From UBA5336 sp038522375 (GTDB lineage: Bacteria > Pseudomonadota > Alphaproteobacteria > Caulobacterales > Hyphomonadaceae): a stretch of DNA of 64,000 bases. A program made the translations under genes and the position numbers. The stretch lies in contig JBCBKE010000002.1 of NCBI GenBank assembly GCA_038522375.1, forward strand, positions 26,383 through 90,382, given 5' to 3'. Positions 44,301 to 51,817 of the stretch are shown piece after piece; the first letter of the stretch is position 1; each line of letters starts with the position of its first letter. Below the pieces are notes generated by a model. That model was not told the DNA's origin, ran no database searches, and saw nothing but the letters and a program-made list of their open reading frames with translations.

Positions 44301-44619
44301 CGGAATGGGGTTCGACATTGTCGCCACCCGGGGAACAGCGGCTTTTCTCGGCGAGGAAGGCGTTGCGGTCACCCCCATCAACAAGGTCATCGAGGGTAAG
44401 CCCGATATTGTCGATGCCATCATCAATGGCGAGGTCCAGTTGGTGTTCAACACCACCGAGGGGATGCAATCGATGAAGGACAGCGAGGACATACGGATCG
44501 CGGCGGTGCGGCTGTCGATCCCGTATTTCACAACCTTGTCAGCATCCAGGGCGTCGGTGGAGGCCATCGCTGCGCTGCGCACCCGTGAACTAACGGTCAC
44601 ACCCTTGCAATCGGCCTGA
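41338..44619 (+). CDS. carB: Carbamoyl-phosphate synthase large subunit
   Basis: A 1093-residue protein with two homologous ATP-grasp halves. It starts [20 protein letters not shown]; the second half contains [20 protein letters not shown] and [12 protein letters not shown], and it ends in an MGS-like allosteric domain. CarB makes carbamoyl phosphate from bicarbonate, ammonia and two ATP for arginine and pyrimidine synthesis. It is followed by greA, a common order in alphaproteobacteria. Confidence 0.97.
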   Translation: [1093 protein letters not shown]

Positions 44620-44690
44620 TGCTGCCCACTTGACCAAAAATCTATTTGCCCCGACGATTTGGGCACAAAACCACAAGAGTAGTCGTACCC

Positions 44691-45164
44691 ATGGAAAGAA
44701 TCCCCATGACAACGGAGGGCCATGAGGCCCTCGTACACGAGTTGAGTCACCTGAAGTCGGTCGAACGGCCGACGGTTATTCAGGCCATTGCCGAAGCCCG
44801 CGAGCATGGCGACCTGTCGGAAAACGCCGAATACCATGCCGCCAAAGAACGCCAGAGCTTTGTGGAAGGCCGGATTGCCGAGCTGGACGACAAGCTGGCC
44901 CGTGCCGATGTGATCGACCTGACGAAGCTATCCGGCACCAAGGTCCGCTTTGGCGCGACGGTGACAATCATCGATGTCGATACCGAGGAAGAGCAAAGCT
45001 ACAAGATCGTCGGTGACGACGAGGCCGATATCGCCCAGGGCAAGATCTCACTGTCATCGCCCATTGCCAGGGCCCTCATTGGCAAGGAAGAAGGGGATGA
45101 AGCCGAAGTGGCCGCCCCGGGCGGAGCCAAGGCCTACGAGATTGCGAAGGTGGAGTTCAAGTAG
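44691..45164 (+). CDS. greA: Transcription elongation factor GreA
   Basis: A 157-residue protein with the N-terminal coiled coil (MTTEGHEALVHELSHLKSVE, AREHGDLSENAEYHAAKERQ, whose acidic tip acts in the RNA polymerase channel) and a C-terminal FKBP-like domain (ISLSSPIARALIGKEEGDE). GreA rescues backtracked polymerase by stimulating RNA cleavage. ATG 44691 gives the MERIPMT start typical of the family. The next gene begins directly at its stop. Confidence 0.97.
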   Translation: MERIPMTTEGHEALVHELSHLKSVERPTVIQAIAEAREHGDLSENAEYHAAKERQSFVEGRIAELDDKLARADVIDLTKLSGTKVRFGATVTIIDVDTEEEQSYKIVGDDEADIAQGKISLSSPIARALIGKEEGDEAEVAAPGGAKAYEIAKVEFK

Positions 45165-46265
45165 GTGTTTGAAGGCGGCCAGGGGGATCATGACACACAT
45201 CCCCTCGGCCCCTCCATCTGGGCCGTTTCGGACGGGCGAGCGGGCAATGCCGCACAGGTCCGTTCCGTGGTCCAGGCCCTGGGAGAGCCGCGGCGATGGA
45301 TGCGGATGGCGCACATTGCGGGCCAGGCGCACCGGGACACTCCCATCACGCTGACCCCGGGCAAGCCGTGGACAGCGCTGCCCTCGTCCCTATGGCTCAA
45401 TCCCAAGGGCGCCCTGCCCGATGTGGAACGCGCCATCCTCACCCCACCCTGGCCGACGCTATGGGTGGGTGCAGGCCGGCGGACAGCGCCATTTTCAGCG
45501 GCGGTTCGAAAATGGTCGAAGGGCGCGACCTATGTGGTGCATATCCTTGATCCGAAGATGTCGCCGGGCCGGTTCGACCTGATCGTGACGCCGGTGCATG
45601 ACGGGGTGAACAAGCGCCGGGTGATCTCCACCGTGGGATCACCGACCCACTTCTCCCAGGATGACCAGGAGGAAGCGGCCAGCCATTTCGCCCACCTGGC
45701 CGATGAGCAGGGGCAGACCGCGGTCGTGATCCTGGGGGGGGATTCCAAGGCCCATACGTTCACCGACGAGGACGCGACGCGGCTGCTCGACCAACTGGCA
45801 GCGCTATCGTCGGAGGGGTGGACCCTGCGGATCACCACGTCGCGGCGGACCCCGGACGCAGTTGTGCAACGGGTGCGGGCGTTTGCCGACCGTGTGGGCG
45901 CAGACCTCTGGACTGGCACCGACGATGGCCCCAATCCCTACCTTGCCTGGCTGCTGTTTTCGGACGTGGCGATCGTCACCTCAGACAGCGCCAACATGCT
46001 GTCGGATGCGGCCTACCACGCATTGCCGGTCCACATCGCGCGGCTGACCGGGGGCAGCCCGAAGTTCACGAGCTTCCACCAGAGCCTGATCGATCGGGGC
46101 TGTGCCCGCTGGTTTAACGGCACACTGGCACGCTGGACCTATGAGCCGTTGCGGGAGGCCGACCGGGTCGCCGACCGGATCATCGCGGATATCCTGAAGC
46201 GCTATCCCCAGCCGGCCATGGCGGACATTCTCGGCGACAGCGTGGTGGCGCCAAGCTGGCTCTAA
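45165..46265 (+). CDS. ELM1/GtrOC1 family putative glycosyltransferase
   Basis: A 366-residue protein with SIWAVSDGRAGNAAQVRSVV at the N-terminus, WVGAGRRTAPFSAAVRKW, HDGVNKRRVISTVGSPTH and VTSDSANMLSDAAYHALPVH, all typical of the ELM1-type family related to mitochondrial fission ELM1. A glycosyltransferase role in envelope synthesis is suspected but not shown. GTG 45165 directly follows the greA TAG. Its stop TAA is the first triplet of repeat copy C. Confidence 0.88.
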   Translation: MFEGGQGDHDTHPLGPSIWAVSDGRAGNAAQVRSVVQALGEPRRWMRMAHIAGQAHRDTPITLTPGKPWTALPSSLWLNPKGALPDVERAILTPPWPTLWVGAGRRTAPFSAAVRKWSKGATYVVHILDPKMSPGRFDLIVTPVHDGVNKRRVISTVGSPTHFSQDDQEEAASHFAHLADEQGQTAVVILGGDSKAHTFTDEDATRLLDQLAALSSEGWTLRITTSRRTPDAVVQRVRAFADRVGADLWTGTDDGPNPYLAWLLFSDVAIVTSDSANMLSDAAYHALPVHIARLTGGSPKFTSFHQSLIDRGCARWFNGTLARWTYEPLREADRVADRIIADILKRYPQPAMADILGDSVVAPSWL

Positions 46266-46364
46266 GGCGCCGATCTTTCATTCCACGCCGGGCCGACGCT
46301 TTTCGTCTTTGTTTTTGAGAACGTATCCGTTCGCAAACGGAGGCGTTTGCTCCGAACTTGCTTC
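46263..46364 (+). repeat. Dispersed intergenic element, copy C
   Basis: The element begins TAAGGCG (the stop codon of the ELM1 gene) and contains GATCTTTCATTCCACGCC, CTTTGTTTTTGAG, and the hairpin GTTCGCAAACG with CGTTTGCTCCGAAC. It ends GAACTTGCTT. It is very similar to copies B and D and fits the same order of landmarks. Confidence 0.85.
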
Positions 46365-46402
46365 AGGTGGCATCCTCTCTGAAGGTGTCGGCGGGACCCT
46401 GA

Positions 46403-46774
46403 TCAGCGGCGCGGTGGGCCGAGCATGCCCCTGATCGCCTCCAGCGTCCCTCGCGCCACCTGGGTCATCGTCGGTTTGCGGCGATGGGTCCAGCGAACAA
46501 AATGGACGCAGTTGCCGCCCGTCAGGTCATAGTCTGCCCCCATGACACGCCGGGCCCTCGCCTCGATCTCGAAGACATGGCGGTTGCTGTAGGACCGGTG
46601 GCGCTTGATGGTCCGGCCGTCGGCGAAGTCTGTGAGCGACTGTTCGACAACACCCTCATGGCGACTGGAGCGGGAGATGACCGTTCCCTTGAGCGTAACG
46701 ACGCCATAGTGGCGCAGGCCAATGCCGAACGGGATGGAGACCACGTCGCCCGCGGTGAAATCATGGGTGTGCAA
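46403..46774 (-). CDS. LRAT-like (NlpC/P60-fold) lecithin:retinol acyltransferase domain protein
   Basis: A product of about 123 residues contains FTAGDVVSIPFGIGLRHYGV with His in the first motif, and GGNCVHFVRW with the Cys expected as nucleophile. Together these recall LRAT-domain proteins, which act as acyltransferases or thioesterases. TTG 46774 is chosen because AGAGGA lies upstream; no ATG exists in frame. The stop is followed by the opposite-strand repeat copy C, tail to tail with the ELM1 gene. Confidence 0.7.
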   Translation of the reverse strand: MHTHDFTAGDVVSIPFGIGLRHYGVVTLKGTVISRSSRHEGVVEQSLTDFADGRTIKRHRSYSNRHVFEIEARARRVMGADYDLTGGNCVHFVRWTHRRKPTMTQVARGTLEAIRGMLGPPRR

Positions 46775-46817
46775 ACGGCTATCCTCTTCATCAGCGCCCC
46801 GCTCTGCTTTTGAAATA

Positions 46818-46832
46818 TATTGATTATCAATA
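46818..46832. promoter_or_regulatory. Perfect 7-1-7 palindrome upstream of the LRAT-like gene
   Basis: TATTGAT-T-ATCAATA is a perfect 15-base palindrome in an AT-rich gap between the divergent LRAT-like and MFS genes. Its 7-1-7 plan resembles Fur-family sites, but the bases match no consensus that I know well, and the spacing is wrong for FNR. Confidence 0.4.
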
Positions 46833-46939
46833 ATGTCTAGCCTGTTTGTCCGGGTGTCTTGAGCACAGGTGGGTTGGAACACACCGGGAGCACCGTCCCG
46901 CACGATACACAGTCGGCGAAACATGCTGTAGGAGCGCGC

Positions 46940-48220
46940 ATGGCCCTCGCACCGTCGCTCTCCATCTTTCGTCACCGTGCCTACCTGCACTACTGGATCA
47001 TGCGCCAGCTCGTCTCGGCGGCGCGTCAAATGGTGATGGTCGCACTTGCCTGGCAGGTTTACGACATCGCGCGGACACCGCTGGAGGCGGGCGGTCTGGG
47101 CTGGGACGAGCGGGGCTCGACCTTCCTGACGGGCCTGATCGGGTTGACGATTTTCGTACCGATCCTGCTGCTGTCCCTGATTGGCGGGCAGGCTGCGGAT
47201 CGGCTGAACAAGAAATACATCCTTGTAACAGCGCACATTATTCGTTTCGCCGCTTTCCTGGCGCTGTTCGTTTCCGCGGCGCTGCCCATGCCTGCGGCCC
47301 TGGCCCTGATGTTCAGCTCAGCCGCCGTCTTTGGCGTGATCAACGCGTTTGTCCCGGCTGCGTCGAACGCCCTGTTTCCCACCCTGGTGCCGCGCGAAGA
47401 ACTGCCCCAGGCGATTGCGTGGAACTCACTCGGGTACCAGACATCGGCGATCCTTGGTCCGGCAATCGCGGGACTGTTGCTGACCATCAGCGTGCCCGTG
47501 GTTTACGGCGTTGGCATGGGCATGAGCATCCTGGCGACGCTGGCAATCGCCACCGCGGTGACACCCGCGCACGTGAAACAGGACCATGCCCGGGGCCTTG
47601 CCATGATCGTGGACGGGCTGCGCTATGTGGCCTCGAACAAGACCGTGTTGGGCGCGATTTCGCTGGACCTGGTGGCCGTTTTCTTTGCCGGGTCGGTGGC
47701 GCTGTTACCCGTGTTCGCGCGGGACATTCTCCAGGTCGGCCCGGAAGGGTATGGCCTCCTGTGGGCCGCAACCGCCATCGGGGCCACGTCGGTTGCGGTG
47801 TACCTGGCGGGCAATCCGCTGTCGAAGAATGTGGGGCGCTGGATGTTTGGCGCGGTGGCCCTGTTCGGCGTCTCGATCATCGTGTTCGGCCTGTCACGGA
47901 TCTTCTGGCTATCCTTCGCGGCCCTGGTGATCCATGGCGCGGCGGACATGATCTCGGTCTTCGTCCGGCAATCCCTGATCCAGCTGGCCACGCCCGACGC
48001 CATGAAGGGCCGGGTGACGTCCGTGTCGTTCATCTTCATCGCCGGATCGAACGAGTTGGGCGAGTTCCAGAGCGGCGTCGCCACGCGTTTTCTGGGCCCT
48101 GTCGGCGCTGTGCTGTTGGGCGGTATCGTTGCAATTGGGGCGGCCGGGCTCTGGATGCGCCTGTTCCCGCAACTGGCCCAAGCCGACCGGTTCGAGGACG
48201 TGAAGGAGGAACCGGTTTAA
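46940..48220 (+). CDS. MFS transporter (EntS-like group)
   Basis: A 426-residue membrane protein with about 12 helices; AGPAIAGLLL-type helix pattern and GGQAADRLNKKYILV at the MFS motif A position. It resembles EntS-like MFS exporters, some of which release siderophores. AGGAG lies five bases before ATG 46940. The TAA stop (48218-48220) is the first triplet of repeat copy D. The substrate is unknown. Confidence 0.88.
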   Translation: MALAPSLSIFRHRAYLHYWIMRQLVSAARQMVMVALAWQVYDIARTPLEAGGLGWDERGSTFLTGLIGLTIFVPILLLSLIGGQAADRLNKKYILVTAHIIRFAAFLALFVSAALPMPAALALMFSSAAVFGVINAFVPAASNALFPTLVPREELPQAIAWNSLGYQTSAILGPAIAGLLLTISVPVVYGVGMGMSILATLAIATAVTPAHVKQDHARGLAMIVDGLRYVASNKTVLGAISLDLVAVFFAGSVALLPVFARDILQVGPEGYGLLWAATAIGATSVAVYLAGNPLSKNVGRWMFGAVALFGVSIIVFGLSRIFWLSFAALVIHGAADMISVFVRQSLIQLATPDAMKGRVTSVSFIFIAGSNELGEFQSGVATRFLGPVGAVLLGGIVAIGAAGLWMRLFPQLAQADRFEDVKEEPV

Positions 48221-48304
48221 AGCGTTGGTCTTTCGTTTCACTCCAGGCTGACGCTTTATGTCTTTGTTTTTGCGCAAGTATCCGTTCGCAACGGAGGCGT
48301 TTGA
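48218..48304 (+). repeat. Dispersed intergenic element, copy D (shortened)
   Basis: The element begins TAAAGCGT, which pairs perfectly with ACGCTTTA at 48251-48258, followed by TGTCTTTGTTTTTG, a terminator-like arrangement. A second, partly lost hairpin starts GTTCGCAACGG. The last 15 bases of the full element (CCGAACTTGCTT) are missing. The first triplet is the MFS stop codon. Confidence 0.8.
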
Positions 48305-48375
48305 CATCGCCAAACTGCCGTGAGCGAGGCGAAACCGACGACCGATTCCGTCAAGGACAGAACCGGGTTAGGCGC

Positions 48376-49155
48376 TTACTTGTCGTTGAAGTGGGGGCTG
48401 CGCTTGTCGACAAACGCTTCCATGCCCTCTTTCTGGTCCTGGGTCGAAAACAGGGCCTGGAACAGGCGCCGCTCGAACCGTACGCCTTCCGTTGTCGATA
48501 GCTCCAAGGACCGGGCCACCATTTCCTTCGATGCCATGATCGACGGGATGGAATAGCTGGCAATCGTGTCGGCGACGTCGCGAGCCACCGACAAGAGATC
48601 GTCATGGGGCACAATGCGGGAAACGAGCCCGCAGCGTTCGGCCTCTTCCGGCTCCACCATGCGGCCGGTCAGCACCATGTCCATGGCCTTGGCCTTGCCG
48701 ACCGCCTTGGTCAACCTCTGGGAACCGCCCATGCCCGGGGTGACGCCCAGCTTGATCTCGGGCTGGCCGAACTTGGCCTTGTTTGACGCCAGGACGATGT
48801 CGCACATCAGGGCCAACTCGCAGCCTCCACCAAGGGCGAAGCCGTTCACGGCGGCGATCCATGGCTTCCGGCAGGCGGCAAAACGGTCCCAACCGGCGAA
48901 ATAGTCGGCCAGGTACATGTCCGCAAAGGTTTGGGGTTGCATCTCCTTGATGTCTGCACCCGCGGCAAAGGCTCGGCCTTCCCCGGTCAGGATGGTGACG
49001 GCGAGGGCCTCATCCTCGTCAATGATCCTGGCAACTTCGGACATGTCCCGCATCACATCGGCATTAAGGGCGTTGAGCGAGTCCGGGCGGTTGAGGGTCA
49101 CCGTGGCGACACGCCCATCCTTGGCAAATTTCAAGGTGTCGAATGTCTGGCTCAT
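48376..49155 (-). CDS. Enoyl-CoA hydratase
   Basis: This 259-residue crotonase-fold enzyme starts FDTLKFAKDGRVATVTLNRP. It has FAAGADIKEM (first oxyanion-hole region), NGFALGGGCELALMCD and FGQPEIKLGVTPGMGGSQRL with the expected catalytic Glu; the second position is Asp (AKAMDMVLTG). It most likely hydrates crotonyl- or 2-enoyl-CoA in beta-oxidation. ATG 49155 fits the usual N-terminus. It runs in the same direction as the ribosomal cluster, beyond its terminator. Confidence 0.92.
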   Translation of the reverse strand: MSQTFDTLKFAKDGRVATVTLNRPDSLNALNADVMRDMSEVARIIDEDEALAVTILTGEGRAFAAGADIKEMQPQTFADMYLADYFAGWDRFAACRKPWIAAVNGFALGGGCELALMCDIVLASNKAKFGQPEIKLGVTPGMGGSQRLTKAVGKAKAMDMVLTGRMVEPEEAERCGLVSRIVPHDDLLSVARDVADTIASYSIPSIMASKEMVARSLELSTTEGVRFERRLFQALFSTQDQKEGMEAFVDKRSPHFNDK

Positions 49156-49255
49156 CTTTCGAAAGCTCCCTAGCACCCGTTTCGCCATAACGTGCGTCCC
49201 CCCGTCCGGCTAGGGTTTTCAGGGGGGGAGGAGCGTACTTTTGTTCGTATTCGAA

Positions 49256-49288
49256 ATAGAAAACGCCCCCGGCGGTGGGCCAGAGGCG
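49256..49288 (-). terminator. Rho-independent terminator after rplQ
   Basis: On the minus strand a ten-pair stem (49264-49273 with 49279-49288, two G-T pairs, five-base loop) is followed by TTTTC. It lies 32 bases after the rplQ stop and ends the ribosomal cluster. Confidence 0.85.
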
Positions 49289-49319
49289 CTCAGTTCTGTT
49301 GTTCGCGCGTGTGACGCGC

Positions 49320-49745
49320 CTATTCGGCGGCCTCTGCTTCCAATTCCGCTTCGTGGCGTTCCCGGTCCGCCTTGCCGCGGGCTTCGGGGTCGCGATCGAC
49401 CAGTTCAATGACCGCCATGGGCGCATTGTCGCCGTGGCGAAATCCAGCCTTCAGCACACGCGTATAACCGCCATGGCGTTCAGCATAGCGGCCGCCCATG
49501 ACTTCAAACAGTTTCCTGACCGCGTCCTTGTTGCGGACCGTGGCGATGGCCTGGCGGCGGGCAGCGAGGTCGCCCTTCTTGGCAAGGGTGATCAGCTTGT
49601 CCATGAACGGTTTCATCTCCTTCGCCTTGGGTAGCGTGGTGACGATCTGTTCGTGTTCGATCAGGCTGGCCGCCATGTTGGCCATCATGGCCTTGCGGTG
49701 CGACGTGGTCCGGCCAAGTTTCCGGTGTGCGAGGCGGTGGCGCAT
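49320..49745 (-). CDS. rplQ: 50S ribosomal protein L17
   Basis: A 141-residue protein starting MRHRLAHRKLGRTTSHRKAM with TTLPKAKEMKPFMDKLITLA, the L17 signature. The acidic, low-complexity C-terminal tail (about 20 residues, ending EAELEAEAAE) is longer than in most L17 proteins. It is the last gene of the ribosomal cluster, 64 bases after rpoA. Confidence 0.97.
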   Translation of the reverse strand: MRHRLAHRKLGRTTSHRKAMMANMAASLIEHEQIVTTLPKAKEMKPFMDKLITLAKKGDLAARRQAIATVRNKDAVRKLFEVMGGRYAERHGGYTRVLKAGFRHGDNAPMAVIELVDRDPEARGKADRERHEAELEAEAAE

Positions 49746-49809
49746 TGTCTTGTCCTTGCATCAGGGGCGCCACACGCGCCCATTGGGTTACGGTTCAGCC
49801 TGGGCCGCC

Positions 49810-50850
49810 CTAGACGTGGTCGTCGTAGCGCTTGGCGAGGCCTTCGATGTCTTCAGGCGGCCAATCGGGCACATCCATACCAAGGTGCAGGCCCATCCCA
49901 GCGAGCACTTCCTTGATTTCATTCAACGATTTCCGCCCGAAGTTCGGGGTGCGAAGCATCTCAGCTTCCGATTTCTGGATCAGGTCGCCGATATAAACGA
50001 TATTATCATTCTTCAGGCAATTGGCCGAGCGCACCGACAGTTCCAGCTCGTCGACCTTTTTGAGGAGGACGGGATTGAAGCCCAGCTCGGTCTCTTCGGC
50101 CGACCCCGCATCTTCGACCAGTGGCTCGTCAAAGGTGATGAAGAGTTGCAACTGGTCCTGGAGAATGCGCGACGCGAAGGCGACGGCATCTTCCGGGGTC
50201 ACCGATCCATCGGTTTCGACCGTCAGCAACAGCCTGTCATAATCCAGAACAGTGCCTTCCCGGGTATCTTCGACGGAATAACCGACCCGGCGAACGGGGC
50301 TGAAAATGGCATCGACCGGGATAAAGCCGATCGGACTGTCCTCTGGGCGGTTCTTGTCGGCAGCGACGTAGCCCTTCCCGGTCTGCACCGTGAATTCCAT
50401 ACGGACAGTTGCGCCTTCGTCCAGGGTGCAGATCACATGGTCAGTGTTCAGGATCTTGGCATCGCCGGGCACTTCGATCTGGCCCGCCGTCACGACACCG
50501 GGACCGGTTGCGCGGAGGACCATGCGTTTCGGGGTGTCCGAAATCATGGCGATCGCAACCTGCTTCAGGTTCAGCACAATGTCTGTCACATCTTCCCGAA
50601 CACCGGGAATTGACGAGAATTCGTGGACGACGCCGTCAATCTGCACACCGGTGATAGCAGCGCCCTGGAGCGATGACAGGAGAACGCGGCGGAGGGCGTT
50701 TCCGAGGGTTGTGCCGAAGCCCCTCTCAAGGGGTTCGACAACAAGCTTGGCCTTGCGCTTTGAGTCCAGTCCGGGGATCACATCCGGTCTGTTTGGGCGG
50801 ATCAGCTCTTTCCAGTTGCGGTCATTGACGGCTTCGGCGGTGTCGGACAC
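49810..50850 (-). CDS. rpoA: RNA polymerase alpha subunit
   Basis: A 346-residue protein with the assembly domain (LEPLERGFGTTLGNALRRVL-type region) and C-terminal domain (SVRSANCLKNDNIVYIGDL, LRTPNFGRKSLNEIKEVL). The alpha dimer organises the polymerase core, and the C-terminal domain contacts UP elements and regulators. It lies between rpsK and rplQ in the standard alpha operon. Confidence 0.97.
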   Translation of the reverse strand: MSDTAEAVNDRNWKELIRPNRPDVIPGLDSKRKAKLVVEPLERGFGTTLGNALRRVLLSSLQGAAITGVQIDGVVHEFSSIPGVREDVTDIVLNLKQVAIAMISDTPKRMVLRATGPGVVTAGQIEVPGDAKILNTDHVICTLDEGATVRMEFTVQTGKGYVAADKNRPEDSPIGFIPVDAIFSPVRRVGYSVEDTREGTVLDYDRLLLTVETDGSVTPEDAVAFASRILQDQLQLFITFDEPLVEDAGSAEETELGFNPVLLKKVDELELSVRSANCLKNDNIVYIGDLIQKSEAEMLRTPNFGRKSLNEIKEVLAGMGLHLGMDVPDWPPEDIEGLAKRYDDHV

Positions 50851-50895
50851 GGGCGACTCCTGGTGGGTGCGGCGGGGAGCCTTTTCAGGCGGGAA

Positions 50896-51285
50896 CTAGA
50901 CGCGGCGGCGCTTTGGCGGGCGGCAGCCATTGTGGGGGATTGGCGTTGTGTCGCGGATAGACGTCACGGTGAGACCCACCGACTGGAGGGCGCGCAACGC
51001 GCTTTCACGGCCAGACCCAGGACCGCAGACATTGACCTCGACAGTCTTGAGGCCGTGGTCCTGCGCCTTCTTGGCAGCATCCTCGGCGGCGACCTGCGCG
51101 GCGTAGGGGGTGGACTTCCGGGATCCCTTGAACCCCATGGCACCGGCCGATGACCAGGAAATCGCATTCCCCTGGGCGTCAGTGATGGTGATGATCGTGT
51201 TATTGAAGGATGAGTTCACGTGCACGACCCCGGAAGAAATGTTCTTCCTCTCGCGCTTGCGAACCCGGGTTGCTTCACGGGCCAT
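50896..51285 (-). CDS. rpsK: 30S ribosomal protein S11
   Basis: A 129-residue protein: VHVNSSFNNTIITITDAQG, SAGAMGFKGSRKSTPYAAQ, and C-terminal DTTPIPHNGCRPPKRRRV, all S11 motifs. It sits in the platform near the decoding site. It follows rpsM by 12 bases. Confidence 0.97.
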   Translation of the reverse strand: MAREATRVRKRERKNISSGVVHVNSSFNNTIITITDAQGNAISWSSAGAMGFKGSRKSTPYAAQVAAEDAAKKAQDHGLKTVEVNVCGPGSGRESALRALQSVGLTVTSIRDTTPIPHNGCRPPKRRRV

Positions 51286-51297
51286 GGTGTCTCAGTC

Positions 51298-51666
51298 CTA
51301 TTTCTTCTTGCCGGCAATGGGCTTTGCGGGGCCCTTGCGGGTGCGGGCATTTGTATGGGTCCGCTGGCCGCGGACTGGCAGGCGGCGACGATGACGGAGG
51401 CCACGGTAGCAGCCCAGATCCATCAAACGCTTGATGTTCATCGAGACTTCGCGGCGAAGATCACCCTCGACCATATAGTCCGCATCAATCGTCTCACGGA
51501 TCTTGATGACTTCAGCATCGCTAAGCTCAGCGACGCGCCGATCTGGCGTGATCCCGACGGATTCGATGATTTCACGGGCCTTGGTCGGGCCAATCCCATG
51601 GATGTAACGAAGGGCGATCTCGACCCTTTTATTGGTCGGAATGTTTACACCGGCAATACGGGCCAT
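51298..51666 (-). CDS. rpsM: 30S ribosomal protein S13
   Basis: A 122-residue protein: MARIAGVNIPTNKRVEIAL, YIHGIGPTKAREI with the helix-hairpin-helix, and GLRHRRRLPVRGQRTHTNAR, ending KKK. S13 sits in the 30S head and contacts P-site tRNA. It is the first gene after adk and has its own promoter candidate 97 bases upstream. Confidence 0.97.
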   Translation of the reverse strand: MARIAGVNIPTNKRVEIALRYIHGIGPTKAREIIESVGITPDRRVAELSDAEVIKIRETIDADYMVEGDLRREVSMNIKRLMDLGCYRGLRHRRRLPVRGQRTHTNARTRKGPAKPIAGKKK

Positions 51667-51762
51667 GGGGCCGTCTCTCCTTGAAATACCGAAAAGCGCA
51701 GCCTGTGCGGAGCGAGGGTCGGTCCGCAGGCGCGCATGGCAGCCTTCTTAACGAAGTGCGTC

Positions 51763-51790
51763 GTTATATCCGCCCAAAACTGCCCGTCAA
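51763..51790 (-). promoter_or_regulatory. Putative promoter for rpsM-rpsK-rpoA-rplQ
   Basis: On the minus strand TTGACG (51785-51790) and TATAAC (51763-51768) are separated by 16 bases. It lies in the 151-base gap between adk and rpsM and could drive the alpha operon independently of the upstream cluster. The match to sigma-70-type sites is good. Confidence 0.6.
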
Positions 51791-51817
51791 CATGAATCGG
51801 GCGCAAATCGGGCTCAC

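Noticed and set aside
46818..46832. FNR site
   Set aside because: The TTGAT and ATCAA halves are separated by one base, not four, so FNR binding is unlikely.
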